Assembly (NCBI RefSeq): GCF_000519125.1
Contig: NZ_JAEX01000006.1
Location: 112,845-176,844, forward strand
Length of the DNA: 64,000 nt
Direction: 5' to 3'
Source of the DNA: Desulfocurvus vexinensis DSM 17965
Lineage (GTDB): Bacteria; Desulfobacterota; Desulfovibrionia; Desulfovibrionales; Desulfovibrionaceae
Shown: in pieces, positions 24,940 to 35,888 of the stretch
Layout: every line of letters starts with the position of its first letter
Position numbering within the stretch: the first letter of the stretch is position 1
Notes under the pieces: model-generated
Databases searched by the model: none
What the model was told of the DNA's origin: nothing
Seen by the model: the letters and a program-made list of their open reading frames with translations, nothing else
Translations under genes and position numbers: made by a program

Positions 24940-25962
24940 ATGCGGCTGCTCGTCACCGGCGGGTGCGGCTTCATCGGCACCAATTTCATCTATGCAATGC
25001 TCGGCAGGCACGACGACCTCACGGTGGTCAACTGCGACAAGCTGACCTATGCGGGCAACCGGGCCAACCTCGCGCCCCTGGAGGCGCGCGGCGACGGGCG
25101 CTACCACTTCGTGCGCGCCGACATCGCCGACCCCGCGGCCATGGCCGCCATCCTCGCCCAGTACCGCATCGACGCGGTGGTCAACTTCGCCGCCGAGTCC
25201 CATGTTGACCGCTCCATCGCCGACCCCGAGCCCTTCATCGCCACCAACGTGCGCGGCGCGCAGAACCTCGTGCACTGCGCCATGCAGGCCGGGGTGCCGC
25301 GCTATGTCCACGTCTCCACCGACGAAGTCTACGGCTCGCTGGGCCCGGACGACCCGGCCTTCACCGAGACCACGCCCCTGGACCCCAGCAGCCCCTACTC
25401 GGCCTCCAAGGCCGCAGCGGACCTCCTCGTCGGCGCCTACTGGAAGACCTACGGCTACCCCGCCGTCATCACCCGCTGCTCCAACAACTACGGGCCCTGG
25501 CAGTTCCCCGAGAAGCTCATCCCGCTGATGATCTCCCTGGCGCGCCAGGACAAGCCCCTGCCCCTGTACGGCGACGGCACCAACGTGCGCGACTGGATCC
25601 ACGTCGCCGACCACTGCCGGGGCGTGGAGCTGGCCCTCTTCAAGGGCCGCCCGGGCGCGGTCTACAACTTCGGCGGCGGCGCCGAGCTGCCCAACATCAC
25701 GGTGGTGCGCACCATCCTGGCCGCCCTGGGCAAGCCCGAATCGCTGATCACCTTCGTCAAGGACCGCCCCGGCCACGACCGCCGCTACGCCATGGACCAC
25801 TCCCTGGCCGCCCGCGAGCTGGGCTTCGCCCCCGAGTACGATTTCGCGCGCGGCATCGAACAGACCCTGGCCTGGTACGCCGACAACCAGCCCTGGGTGG
25901 CGGCCATCCACAGCGGCGAATACCGCCGCTTCATGGACTCCTGGTACAAGGACCGCTCATGA
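24940..25962 (+). CDS. rmlB: dTDP-glucose 4,6-dehydratase RmlB
   Basis: RmlB converts dTDP-glucose to dTDP-4-keto-6-deoxyglucose using a bound NAD+, the second step of dTDP-rhamnose synthesis for surface glycans. The 340 residues show the NAD-binding TGGCGFIGTNF at the N-terminus, HVSTDEVYGSLG (the T-D-E catalytic residues), PYSASKAAADLLV (Tyr and Lys of the SDR pair) and RCSNNYGPWQFPEKLIP. The substrate-binding YGDGTNVRDWIHVADH and DRPGHDRRYAMD motifs match RmlB rather than generic epimerases. Start ATG 24940. It overlaps rmlD by four bases (ATGA). Confidence 0.94.
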   Translation: MRLLVTGGCGFIGTNFIYAMLGRHDDLTVVNCDKLTYAGNRANLAPLEARGDGRYHFVRADIADPAAMAAILAQYRIDAVVNFAAESHVDRSIADPEPFIATNVRGAQNLVHCAMQAGVPRYVHVSTDEVYGSLGPDDPAFTETTPLDPSSPYSASKAAADLLVGAYWKTYGYPAVITRCSNNYGPWQFPEKLIPLMISLARQDKPLPLYGDGTNVRDWIHVADHCRGVELALFKGRPGAVYNFGGGAELPNITVVRTILAALGKPESLITFVKDRPGHDRRYAMDHSLAARELGFAPEYDFARGIEQTLAWYADNQPWVAAIHSGEYRRFMDSWYKDRS

Positions 25963-26846
25963 ACGCAAACGACGCGGACACACGGCCCGCAGCCCTGGTG
26001 CTGGGCGGGCGGACGGGACTTCTGGGCATGGCCCTGTGCGCGGCCCTGGAGGCCGCGGGCTGGCGCGCCGAGGCCACCGCGCGCCCCGAGGCCGGAGACT
26101 TCGACCTGCTGCGCCTGGCCGGGCTGGTCAGGGACTGCGGGGCGCGCACGGTCTTCAACACCTGGGCCCACACCCAGGTGGACAAGGCCGAGGACGAACC
26201 CGACGAGGCCCGGCGCCTCAACGCCGTGCTGCCCGAGATCGTGGGCCGCGCCTGCGCCAGGGCCGGGGCCGGGCTCGTGCACTTCAGCACCGACTTCGTC
26301 TTCGGCGGCAAGGCCGACACCCCGCGCGACGAGGACGACCCGCCCGCCCCGGAGAGCGTCTACGGGCGCACCAAGCTCGAAGGCGAACGCGCCCTGCTGG
26401 CCCTGGACCCGCCCGGGCTGCTCATCGTGCGCACGGCCTGGCTCTTCGGCCCGGGCAAGAAGAACTTCGTGCGCACCATGCTCGACCTGTGCCGCCGCAA
26501 CAACTGCGTAAGCGTGGTCCACGACCAGGTGGGCTCGCCGACCTTCACCCCCGACCTGGCCCGCTACACCCTGGCCCTGGTGGACAAGGGCGCCCAGGGG
26601 CTGTTCCATGTGGTCAACTCCGGCGAGGCCAGCTGGTGCGAGCTGGCCTCCGAGGCCCTGCGCATGGCCGGGGTGCCCTGCGCGGTGGCGCCCGTGACCT
26701 CGGCGGAGTATCCGCAGCGCGCCAAGCGCCCGGCCTACTCGGCCCTGTCCACGGCGCGCTTCACCCGGGCCACGGGCCTGACCCCCCGGCCCTGGGTCCA
26801 GGCCGTGCGCGACTACGTGCTGCGCGAGGTGGCCCCCGAGGCCTGA
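25959..26846 (+). CDS. rmlD: dTDP-4-dehydrorhamnose reductase RmlD
   Basis: RmlD performs the final NAD(P)H-dependent reduction to dTDP-L-rhamnose. The 295 residues have the Rossmann start LVLGGRTGLLGMALC, NTWAHTQVDKAEDE, HFSTDFVFGGKADTP and the catalytic YGRTKLEGE, then RTAWLFGPGKKNFVRTML and HDQVGSPTF. It overlaps rmlB by an ATGA junction, showing coupling. RmlA and RmlC are not in the window and must be elsewhere if the pathway is complete. A sugar-nucleotide reductase with another 6-deoxy product is possible but less likely. Confidence 0.88.
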   Translation: MNANDADTRPAALVLGGRTGLLGMALCAALEAAGWRAEATARPEAGDFDLLRLAGLVRDCGARTVFNTWAHTQVDKAEDEPDEARRLNAVLPEIVGRACARAGAGLVHFSTDFVFGGKADTPRDEDDPPAPESVYGRTKLEGERALLALDPPGLLIVRTAWLFGPGKKNFVRTMLDLCRRNNCVSVVHDQVGSPTFTPDLARYTLALVDKGAQGLFHVVNSGEASWCELASEALRMAGVPCAVAPVTSAEYPQRAKRPAYSALSTARFTRATGLTPRPWVQAVRDYVLREVAPEA

Positions 26847-26893
26847 GCGCGCCCGCGCCCACCCGCGCCGCCCGCTCCACCCGCCCCGTCCGG

Positions 26894-26922
26894 TTGACAC
26901 CCCCCGGGACCGTGATTAGTCA
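26894..26922 (+). promoter_or_regulatory. Promoter of hrcA-grpE with overlapping palindrome
   Basis: A consensus TTGACA (26894-26899) is followed after 17 bases by TAGTCA (26917-26922). A palindrome GTGATTAGTCAC (26912-26923) overlaps the -10 element and could be an operator. The CIRCE element (TTAGCACTC-N9-GAGTGCTAA) expected for an HrcA target was not found here. Confidence 0.6.
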
Positions 26923-26980
26923 CAGTGCCGGAACCCGCACCCGCAAAGGCAAAGCCCCGCACAGCAAGGAGGGGCCCGAC

Positions 26981-28012
26981 ATGCAGCTCACGCCCAGACA
27001 GCACACGGTCCTGACGACCATCGTCGAGGCCTACATCGGCACGGCCCGGCCTGTGGGCTCGCGCGCCGTGGCCAAGGCCAGCGGCCTGTGCCTGTCGTCG
27101 GCGAGCATGCGCAACACCATGGCCGAGCTGGCCGAGGCGGGCTACCTGGAGCAGCCGCACACCTCCGCCGGGCGCGTGCCCACGCCCAAGGCCTTCGCCC
27201 ACTATTTCCGCAACGCCCCGGCCCGGGCCGCGCTGGCCGACAGCGAGCAGCGCGACATCCGCGACGGCCTGGGCAGCGCGGGCGCGGAGCTGTCCGCCGT
27301 GCTGCGCCACTGTTCGCGGCTGCTCTCGGCCCACGCGCGGCAGATGGGCATGGTCCTGGCGCCGGAAGGCAACGACGTGCGCTGGAAAAGCATCGACTTC
27401 GTGCTGGTGCGCCCGCGCACGGCCATGGCCGTGCTGGTGCTGGAAGGCGGCGTGATCCAGAACCGGCTGGTGGACGTGGACGAGGCCATCACCCGCGACG
27501 ATCTCACGGCCTACGGCAACTACCTGAACCACCACTACGCGGGGCAGACCCTCTCCCAGGCCCGGGCGCGCATCCTGGCCGAACTGGGCGGGGCCCGCAG
27601 GCGGCTCTCGCGGCTGTACACCCGCGCCCTGACCCTGGCCCGCGACGCCGTGGCGCCCCTGGGCGAGCGCGACCTGTTCTGCGACGGCGCCCTGCACCTG
27701 CTGGGCCAGCCCGAATTTTCCGATGCCCAGGCCCTGCGCGAGTTGCTGCGCATGCTCGATGACAAGAAGCGCCTGCTGGAACTGCTGGAACGCACCATGG
27801 AGGCCGGGGGCGCGCGCATCAGGTTCGCCGCCGCCGAGCCCGGCCCCGGCGCGGGCGACTACGGGCTGGTGTCCGCACCCTACGGCGGCGCGGGCGCGGC
27901 CCGGGGCGTCATCGGGGTCATCGGCCCCCTGCGCATGGACTACGCCAAGGTCGTGCCCGTGGTGGACTTCACCGCGCGCATGCTCACCGAACTGCTGGAA
28001 ACCCGCTACTGA
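26981..28012 (+). CDS. hrcA: Heat-inducible transcription repressor HrcA
   Basis: HrcA represses chaperone operons, usually at CIRCE elements, and is kept active by GroEL. The 343 residues open with the winged-helix domain (LTPRQHTVLTTIVEAYIGTARPVGSRAVAKASG split over two helices, then LSSASMRNTMAELAEAGYLEQPHTSAGRVPT), followed by the dimerisation domain with QNRLVDVDEAITRDDL and the closing GPLRMDYAKVVPVVDF. Length and motifs match the family. The ATG at 26981 follows an AAGGAGGGG site. It is the first gene of the hrcA-grpE unit, 18 bases before grpE. Confidence 0.94.
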   Translation: MQLTPRQHTVLTTIVEAYIGTARPVGSRAVAKASGLCLSSASMRNTMAELAEAGYLEQPHTSAGRVPTPKAFAHYFRNAPARAALADSEQRDIRDGLGSAGAELSAVLRHCSRLLSAHARQMGMVLAPEGNDVRWKSIDFVLVRPRTAMAVLVLEGGVIQNRLVDVDEAITRDDLTAYGNYLNHHYAGQTLSQARARILAELGGARRRLSRLYTRALTLARDAVAPLGERDLFCDGALHLLGQPEFSDAQALRELLRMLDDKKRLLELLERTMEAGGARIRFAAAEPGPGAGDYGLVSAPYGGAGAARGVIGVIGPLRMDYAKVVPVVDFTARMLTELLETRY

Positions 28013-28030
28013 ACAAAGGATCCCCCGACC

Positions 28031-28609
28031 ATGACCAAGGACAGCACGCAGGACCCCCTCCTGGACGGGGCCCCCGCCGCCCCCGAGGCTGCGGACGGCG
28101 CCTCCGCCGCCGTGGAGCTCGAACTCACCGCCGACGAATTGCAGGCCCTGTGCCGCGACCGCCTCTGCCCGGCCTGCCCCGTGGCCGCCCAGGCCGAGGA
28201 CGACCGCCTGCGCGCCCTGGCCGAGCTGGACAACACCCGCAAGCGCCTGGAGCGCGAAAAGGAGGAGCACCGCAAGTACGCCTCCGAGAAGGTCCTGGCC
28301 GACCTGCTGCCCGCCCTGGACAACCTGGACCTGGCCCTGGAGCACGCCCCAAAGGACGAGGCGGCCAGAAACTTCGTACTGGGCGTGGACATGACCCGCA
28401 AGGCCCTGCTGGACGCCCTGGCGGCCAACGGGCTCGTGCCCGTGGGCGAGGCCGGGGCCGAGTTCACCCCCGAGCTGCACGAGGCCGTGGGTCAGGACCA
28501 GCGCGACGACCTGGCCCCCAACACCGTGACCCGCGTGCTCCAGCGCGGCTACAAGCTCAGCGGCCGCCTGCTGCGCCCGGCCAAGGTCATGGTCAACGCC
28601 GGGCAATAG
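28031..28609 (+). CDS. grpE: DnaK nucleotide-exchange factor GrpE
   Basis: GrpE releases ADP from DnaK. The 192 residues include an acidic N-terminal tail, a long helix ([28 protein letters not shown]), the bundle region ([15 protein letters not shown]) and the C-terminal beta domain ending in [20 protein letters not shown], all diagnostic. Unusual is a cysteine cluster in the N-terminal region, CRDRLCPAC at residues 41-49, which is absent from model GrpE proteins and could bind metal or respond to redox state. A strong terminator lies 24 bases after the stop. Confidence 0.94.
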   Translation: MTKDSTQDPLLDGAPAAPEAADGASAAVELELTADELQALCRDRLCPACPVAAQAEDDRLRALAELDNTRKRLEREKEEHRKYASEKVLADLLPALDNLDLALEHAPKDEAARNFVLGVDMTRKALLDALAANGLVPVGEAGAEFTPELHEAVGQDQRDDLAPNTVTRVLQRGYKLSGRLLRPAKVMVNAGQ

Positions 28610-28632
28610 CCCGCACGGCCCCTTGGGCCCCA

Positions 28633-28665
28633 AAAGCCGGGTGCCGCGCGCGCCCGGCTTTTTTT
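28633..28665 (+). terminator. Intrinsic terminator between grpE and dnaK
   Basis: A 9-bp stem (AAAGCCGGG ... CCCGGCTTT, 11-base loop) runs into a T tract to 28665. It separates hrcA-grpE from dnaK, which then needs its own promoter. Confidence 0.82.
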
Positions 28666-28715
28666 CGCCCCGCGCCGACCCGCCCGGCCCAGGTGAAAAA
28701 AGTTGCACCCGCCTC

Positions 28716-28743
28716 TTTACAACCGCAATCACGGCCTTACATC
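28716..28743 (+). promoter_or_regulatory. Candidate promoter of dnaK
   Basis: TTTACA (28716-28721) and TACATC (28738-28743) with a 16-base spacer lie about 80 bases before dnaK, in the gap following the terminator. A CCCCCTACGAT segment near 28790 resembles a sigma-32 -10 element but lacks a matching -35. Confidence 0.35.
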
Positions 28744-28823
28744 CATTCCCAGCAAACAGCGGCGCGGCGCAGGCCGCGCTTTCGATTGACCCCCTACGAT
28801 ATTTCGCATCAGGAGGAGCACGC

Positions 28824-30722
<1,899 letters not shown>

Positions 30723-30777
30723 GCCCGGCCCGGCGGGCCCTCGCGGGCTTGCCTTTGGCCCGGAACATGGATAGCTT

Positions 30778-30812
30778 GGCCTGTCCGCCCATACGGCGGG
30801 CAGGCCATTTTT
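30778..30812 (+). terminator. Intrinsic terminator after dnaK
   Basis: A 12-bp stem (GGCCTGTCCGCC with GGCGGGCAGGCC, one G-T wobble, 5-base loop) followed by ATTTTT. Confidence 0.88.
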
Positions 30813-30859
30813 CCATCCTCAACCGGGCGGCCACCTGCCGCCCGACGTTTTGCGAAGCC

Positions 30860-32968
30860 ATGACACCCGACCCGACCCTCCGGCCCCTGCGCCTCCTGCT
30901 TCCCGCCGCCCTGTGCGCCCTGCTGCTGGCCCTGACCCTGCTGGCGGGCTGCGGCCCCAAGCCGCCCGTGGCCCGCACCCCCGACGCCCAGGCGGGCATG
31001 CCCGTGCGCGACCTGGAATCGCGCGCCCTCCAGGCCCACCAGGACGGCGACCACGCCACCAGCGAAGACCTGCACCGCCGCCTGCTCAACCGCGGCGGGC
31101 TGGACCCCGACCAGGAGGCCGAGGCCTGGCAGCGCCTGGCCGACAGCGCTGCGGCCCTGGGCCACCTGGACCTGGCCCGCAAGGCCCTGGACAACATCGC
31201 GCGCCTGCGCCCCGACGCCCGCGACGGCTGGGACTACAACCGCGCCCTGGTCGAGGTCCTGGTGCGCTCGGGCAAGCCCGAGCAGGCCCGGGCCCACCTC
31301 GACAGCCTGCTGCGCGACTCCGCCCGCCCGTGGGACCTGCGCCTGCGCGCCGGACTGTCCGTGGCCCGCGACCAGTGGACCGAGCGGCGCTACGAGGAGG
31401 CCATGCGCACCCTGGAGCGCCTGTACGCCGACTCCCCCGAGCCCTCGCCCCTGCCGCGCGGGCAGCTCGAAGCCGGGCTGCTGGCCGAACTCCAGGACCT
31501 GGACGACGCCATCCTGGCCGATCTGGTGCGCCTGACCCCGCCCCAGTCGCAATGGAATTTCCCCTACACCATCGTGCGCCTGGAGCAGGCCCGCCGCCTG
31601 GGCCTGCAGGAAAAGAACTGGCCGTCGGCCTGGCGCATCCTGTCGGGCATCTCGCGCCAGGGCGAGGTGGCCGACCGGACCCTGGTGGGCGGCGTGCTGA
31701 CCCCGCTGCGCTCGCGCTTCGGCGTGCCCTCGGGCGGCGTGGCCCTGGCCCTGCCCCTGTCGGGCCCCTTCGGGGAAATCGGCTGGAAGGTGCTGCGCGG
31801 CGCGGGCGCCGCCCAGTGGGGCATCGTCTCCCAGGGCGGGCAGATGGTCGTGCACGTCGTGAACACCGACACCCCGGGCTGGCTGGACGAGATCGCCGCC
31901 CTGCCTGCGGATTGCACGCTCATGGGCGGGCCGCTGCAACTGGAGCGCCTGCACGAGATGCAGGGCCGCGCGCTGCTGGCCCGCCGCCCGGTGTTCGCCT
32001 TCCTGCCGCGCCTGGAGGGCCCCCAGGAAGGCAAGGACGCCTGGCGCTTCTTCAGCAGCGTGGAGGACCAGACGCGCGCGCTGCTGGACCTGTCCGCCGG
32101 GAAGCTGGGCATCCGCAGCCACGCGGTGCTGGCGCCCGACGCGGCCTTCGGCCAGCGCTACGCCCAGGCCTTCGCCCAGCAGGCGGCGGCCCATCAGGCC
32201 GAAATCAAGACCACGGGCACCTACCCGGGCGACGACCCCACCCGCTGGGGCGCCGCCGTGGCCGCCCTGCTGGGCACCGACCCGCGCGCCGCCAAGGACC
32301 GCCGCGTGCCGCCGCGCCCGGGGTTCCAGGCCGTGTTCCTGCCCGACGGCTGGTCCCAGGCCAAGGTGCTGGCCCCGCAATTCTTCTTCTACGACGAAGA
32401 CCGCCTGCTGCTGCTGGGCCCGGCCCTGTGGGCCCAGGGCCTGGAGCAGGACCCCGCCGTGGAGATGAACTACTTCCGGCTGGCGGTGTTCCCCGGCGCA
32501 TGGTGGGCCGAGAACCCGGCCCCTGGAGCCCGTGCCCTGCACGAGGCCCTGCGCGCCGACGGCCTGGGCGCCCCCGACCTGTGGGTCGCCCTGGGCTACG
32601 ACTTCATCCACCTGGCCCAGGCCATCGCGCCCCTGCCCGCTGGCTGGACCCCGGGCGTGGTCAACGACGCCCTGGCCGGGGCCCGCGAGGTGCAGTGGAG
32701 CATGGCGCCCATGCGCTGGGACGCCGCAGGCCAGGGCAGCCAGGAGCTGTTCCTGTTCCAGCCCGTCCAGGGCGGCTTCCTGCCCGTGGACCTCGCGCGG
32801 CTGGCCACGCAGCTCGAGCGCACCCGCGCGCGCCACGACGAGCGCGCCAGCTCCATCCGCCAGCGAAACGAGATCGAGACCCTGCGCCGCATGCAGCAGG
32901 CCGACCCCGAGAACCAGGAAGTGAACCAGCGCCTGCACGAGCTGCTGGAGCGGCAGCGGGCGCAGTGA
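30860..32968 (+). CDS. LpoA-like lipoprotein (penicillin-binding protein activator family)
   Basis: This is a 702-residue predicted lipoprotein: signal peptide with lipobox LLAGC (Cys31). An N-terminal helical repeat region (about 45-270, TPR-like: SEDLHRRLLNRGGLDPDQEAEAWQRLAD split over helices) is followed by a type I periplasmic-binding fold (about 285-620; VALALPLSGPFGEIGWKVLRGAGAAQWG is the classical first strand-helix). The tail is a coiled coil (RIRQRNEIETLRRMQQADPENQEVN region). E. coli LpoA, with the same order, activates PBP1A from the outer membrane. That role here is an inference, and a ligand-binding function remains possible. The ATG has only a weak ribosome-binding site. Confidence 0.75.
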   Translation: MTPDPTLRPLRLLLPAALCALLLALTLLAGCGPKPPVARTPDAQAGMPVRDLESRALQAHQDGDHATSEDLHRRLLNRGGLDPDQEAEAWQRLADSAAALGHLDLARKALDNIARLRPDARDGWDYNRALVEVLVRSGKPEQARAHLDSLLRDSARPWDLRLRAGLSVARDQWTERRYEEAMRTLERLYADSPEPSPLPRGQLEAGLLAELQDLDDAILADLVRLTPPQSQWNFPYTIVRLEQARRLGLQEKNWPSAWRILSGISRQGEVADRTLVGGVLTPLRSRFGVPSGGVALALPLSGPFGEIGWKVLRGAGAAQWGIVSQGGQMVVHVVNTDTPGWLDEIAALPADCTLMGGPLQLERLHEMQGRALLARRPVFAFLPRLEGPQEGKDAWRFFSSVEDQTRALLDLSAGKLGIRSHAVLAPDAAFGQRYAQAFAQQAAAHQAEIKTTGTYPGDDPTRWGAAVAALLGTDPRAAKDRRVPPRPGFQAVFLPDGWSQAKVLAPQFFFYDEDRLLLLGPALWAQGLEQDPAVEMNYFRLAVFPGAWWAENPAPGARALHEALRADGLGAPDLWVALGYDFIHLAQAIAPLPAGWTPGVVNDALAGAREVQWSMAPMRWDAAGQGSQELFLFQPVQGGFLPVDLARLATQLERTRARHDERASSIRQRNEIETLRRMQQADPENQEVNQRLHELLERQRAQ

Positions 32969-33006
32969 GCCGCAGCCCGGCCCGGCCCGCACCCAAGGAG
33001 ACACGC

Positions 33007-33291
33007 ATGAAAGTCAGCCCCCAAGAGGTCGCGCGCATCGCCGCCCTGGCGCGCCTGGGCATCGACCAGGACCGCCTGGACGCCTTCGCCGCGCAGTTCA
33101 ACGACATCCTCGACTACATGGCCCTGCTCGGCCAGGTGGACACCACGGGCGTGGAGCCGCTCTACTCCCCGGTGGACGGCCCCACCCGCCTGCGCGAGGA
33201 CAAGGCCGAGAGCCGCTACTCCCGCGAGGAGATTCTGGCCTCGGCCCCGGAAACCGACGGCGCCCATTTCGTCGTCCCCAAGATCGTCTAG
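33007..33291 (+). CDS. gatC: Asp/Glu-tRNA amidotransferase subunit GatC
   Basis: GatC stabilises GatA in the GatCAB complex that converts Glu-tRNA(Gln) or Asp-tRNA(Asn) to the amide. The 94 residues match: VSPQEVARIAALARLGI, FNDILDYMALLGQVDTTGVEPLYSPV, LREDKAESRYSREEILASAP, ending VVPKIV. The ATG follows an AAGGAGA site and gatA starts 15 bases after the stop. GatB is not in the window. Confidence 0.93.
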   Translation: MKVSPQEVARIAALARLGIDQDRLDAFAAQFNDILDYMALLGQVDTTGVEPLYSPVDGPTRLREDKAESRYSREEILASAPETDGAHFVVPKIV

Positions 33292-33306
33292 CCCGGGGAG
33301 CCGCCC

Positions 33307-34770
33307 ATGTCCGAGTTGCACACCATGACCCTGACCGGGCTGCGCGAGGCCCTGGCCGCCGGGCGCGTCAGCGCCGAGGCCGCCACCGCCGCCACCCTGG
33401 AGCGCATCGCCGCCGTGGAGCCCACGGTTCACGCCTTTGTCACCGTCACCGGGCAGCAGGCCCTGGCCGAGGCCCGGGCCCTGGACGCCCAGGGCCCGGA
33501 CCCAGCGCGGCCCCTGTGGGGCGTGCCCGTGGCCGTGAAGGACGTCATCGCCGTCAAGGGCGCGCCCACCACCTGCGGGTCGCGCATCCTGGAGCATTTC
33601 ACGCCCTGCTACGACGCCTTCGTGGTCCGCAGGCTGCGCGAGGCCGGGGCGGTCATCGTCGGCAAGACCAACATGGACGAGTTCGCCATGGGGTCGAGCA
33701 CCGAGAAGTCGGCCTTCGGCCCGACCACCAACCCCTGGGACCCCGCGCGGGTGCCCGGCGGGTCCAGCGGCGGCTCGGCGGCTGCGGTGGCCGCCGGGGA
33801 GTGCTTCGGCGCCCTGGGCACGGATACCGGCGGCTCCATCCGCCAGCCCGCGTCGTTCTGCGGCTGCGTGGGCCTCAAGCCCAGCTATGGCCGCGTGTCG
33901 CGCTGGGGTTGCGTGGCCTACGGCTCAAGCCTGGACCAGGTCGGGCCCATGGCCCGCACGGTGCCGGACGCGGCCCTGCTCTACCAGGCCATCGCCGGGT
34001 TCGACGCCCAGGATTCCACCAGCGTGGACACCCCCGTGCCCGACGCCCTGGCGGCCATGGCCGCGCGCACGGACCTCGCCGGGCTGCGCATCGGCGTGCC
34101 CCGCGAGTATTGGGGCCAGGGGCTGGCCCCCGAGGTGGAGGCCGCCTGCCGCGCCGCCCTGGACGCCGCCACGGCCCAGGGCGCGACCCTGGTGCCCGTG
34201 GACCTGCCGCACACGCCCTACGCCGTGGCGGCCTACTATATCATCGCCATGGCCGAGGCCAGCTCCAACCTCGCGCGCTTCGACGGCGTGCGCTACGGCC
34301 TGCGCGACGCGGACGCCCGCGAGCTCTTGGACATGTACGTGCGCTCGCGCAGCCGGGGCTTCGGCCAGGAGGTCCAGCGGCGGATCATGGTCGGCACCTA
34401 TGTGCTCTCGGCGGGCTACTACGACGCCTACTACCGCAAGGCCGCCCAGGTCCGGCGCCTGATCCGCCAGGACTTCGCCGCGGCCCTGGAGCACTGCGAC
34501 GTGCTCTGCGGCCCGGTGTCGCCGGTCACGGCCTGGCCCCTGGGCGCCATGGACGCCGACCCCGTGCAGATGTACCTGATGGACATCTTCACCATCAGCC
34601 TGAACCTCGCGGGGCTGCCGGGCCTGAGCCTGCCCGTGGGCCTGGGCGCGCAAAGCGGCCTGCCCGTGGGCCTGCAACTGCTGGGCCCGGCCTTCGGCGA
34701 GGCCGAGCTCCTGGCCGTGGCGGGTGTGCTGGAACGCGCCCTGGGCCCCCTGCCCGCCCCGGGGCTCTAG
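33307..34770 (+). CDS. gatA: Asp/Glu-tRNA amidotransferase subunit GatA
   Basis: GatA is the amidase of GatCAB that releases ammonia from glutamine. The 487 residues carry the amidase-signature triad: Lys78 (VPVAVKDVI), cis-Ser153 ([14 protein letters not shown]) and nucleophile Ser177 ([14 protein letters not shown]). These positions are one off from those of the structurally known enzyme. The C-terminal region [19 protein letters not shown] is typical. The pair gatC-gatA without gatB is common. Start ATG 33307. Confidence 0.96.
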   Translation: MSELHTMTLTGLREALAAGRVSAEAATAATLERIAAVEPTVHAFVTVTGQQALAEARALDAQGPDPARPLWGVPVAVKDVIAVKGAPTTCGSRILEHFTPCYDAFVVRRLREAGAVIVGKTNMDEFAMGSSTEKSAFGPTTNPWDPARVPGGSSGGSAAAVAAGECFGALGTDTGGSIRQPASFCGCVGLKPSYGRVSRWGCVAYGSSLDQVGPMARTVPDAALLYQAIAGFDAQDSTSVDTPVPDALAAMAARTDLAGLRIGVPREYWGQGLAPEVEAACRAALDAATAQGATLVPVDLPHTPYAVAAYYIIAMAEASSNLARFDGVRYGLRDADARELLDMYVRSRSRGFGQEVQRRIMVGTYVLSAGYYDAYYRKAAQVRRLIRQDFAAALEHCDVLCGPVSPVTAWPLGAMDADPVQMYLMDIFTISLNLAGLPGLSLPVGLGAQSGLPVGLQLLGPAFGEAELLAVAGVLERALGPLPAPGL

Positions 34771-34842
34771 GCCCCTGTTGCGCCCCCTCGCCAGGCCAAA
34801 CGCTTTTTCGGACATGACCCCAGCGCCGGAGGGCGCCCGCCC

Positions 34843-35886
34843 ATGACCATCGCCGTGGCCGTCAGCGGCGGCACGGACAGCACCTTCGCCCTGGCCCTGC
34901 TGCGCGAGGCCGGGGAGCGGGTCGTGGCCGTGCATGGCCACTTCCTGCCGCCGGACCCGGCGCGGCGCGAGGCCGTGCGCGCTCTGGGCGCCACCTGCCG
35001 TGCCCTGGGCGTGCCCCTGCACGAGGTGGACCTCACCGACGCCTTCCGGCGCCTGGTGGTGGAGCCCTTCGTGCGCGACCACGCGGCGGGGCTGACCCCC
35101 AACCCCTGCGCCCGCTGCAACCCGGCCATGAAATTCGGCCTGCTGCTGGACGCCGCGCAGGGCCTCGGGGCCGACCGGCTGGCCACGGGGCACTACGCGC
35201 GCCTGGACGGCGCAGGCGAGGCCGTGCGCCTGCTGCGCGGGGCCGACCCCGCCAAGGACCAGAGCTACTTCCTGGCCCTGGTGCCCCGGGAGCGCCTGGC
35301 CCGGGCCGTGCTGCCCCTGGGCGCCTGGACCAAGGCGCGCGTGCGCGCCGAACTGGCCGCGCGCGGGCTGGCCCCGGCCCATTCGGAAGAAAGCCAGGAC
35401 ATCTGCTTCATCCCCGGCGACGACCACTGCGCCTTTCTGCCCGGGGCCGCCGCGCGGGCCGGAGTGGCCCTGCCCGGCCCGGGGCCCATCGAGCTGCCCG
35501 GCGGCGCCCGCGCCGGGCGCCACCAGGGCCTGTGGCGCTACACCCTGGGCCAGCGGCGCGGCATCGGCGTGGCCCACAGCGAGCCGCTCTACGTCATCGG
35601 CAAGGACATGGCCGCCAACACCCTGCTGGTGGGCCCGCGCCCGCTGCTGGAGGCCCGGGGCTGCACCACGCGCGGGGCCAACGTCCTGGTGCCGCCCGGG
35701 GAGTGGCCTGCGGCCCTCACGGCCCAGACGCGCTACCGCCAGCAGGCCAAGCCCGTGGCCGTAGAGCACCACGCGGGCGGCCTGGCCCTGACCTTCCTGG
35801 AGCCCCAGTCCCTGCCCGCGCCCGGGCAGGTGGCCGTGGTCTACGCGCCGGACGGCGCCGTGCTCGCGGGCGGGATCATCGCCTGA
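34843..35886 (+). CDS. mnmA: tRNA-specific 2-thiouridylase MnmA
   Basis: MnmA makes 2-thiouridine at the wobble position of Lys, Glu and Gln tRNAs using ATP and a relayed persulfide. The 347 residues have the PP-loop AVSGGTDST, Cys89 in LTPNPCARCNPAMKFG and Cys188 in SQDICFIPG (the catalytic and persulfide cysteines), and the C-terminal RRGIGVAHSEPLYV. It is slightly shorter than E. coli MnmA (368) and drops the usual M-x-x-W insert. The ATG has a GGAGGG site. The next gene begins two bases after its stop. Confidence 0.93.
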   Translation: MTIAVAVSGGTDSTFALALLREAGERVVAVHGHFLPPDPARREAVRALGATCRALGVPLHEVDLTDAFRRLVVEPFVRDHAAGLTPNPCARCNPAMKFGLLLDAAQGLGADRLATGHYARLDGAGEAVRLLRGADPAKDQSYFLALVPRERLARAVLPLGAWTKARVRAELAARGLAPAHSEESQDICFIPGDDHCAFLPGAAARAGVALPGPGPIELPGGARAGRHQGLWRYTLGQRRGIGVAHSEPLYVIGKDMAANTLLVGPRPLLEARGCTTRGANVLVPPGEWPAALTAQTRYRQQAKPVAVEHHAGGLALTFLEPQSLPAPGQVAVVYAPDGAVLAGGIIA

Positions 35887-35888
35887 CC

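Noticed and set aside
26036..26980. Long N-terminal extension of hrcA across rmlD
   Set aside because: The open frame is antiparallel in coding sense to rmlD codons and lacks HrcA homology before the ATG at 26981, which has a good ribosome-binding site.
26881..28823. CIRCE operator for HrcA
   Set aside because: No TTAGCACTC-N9-GAGTGCTAA-like inverted repeat was found before hrcA or dnaK.
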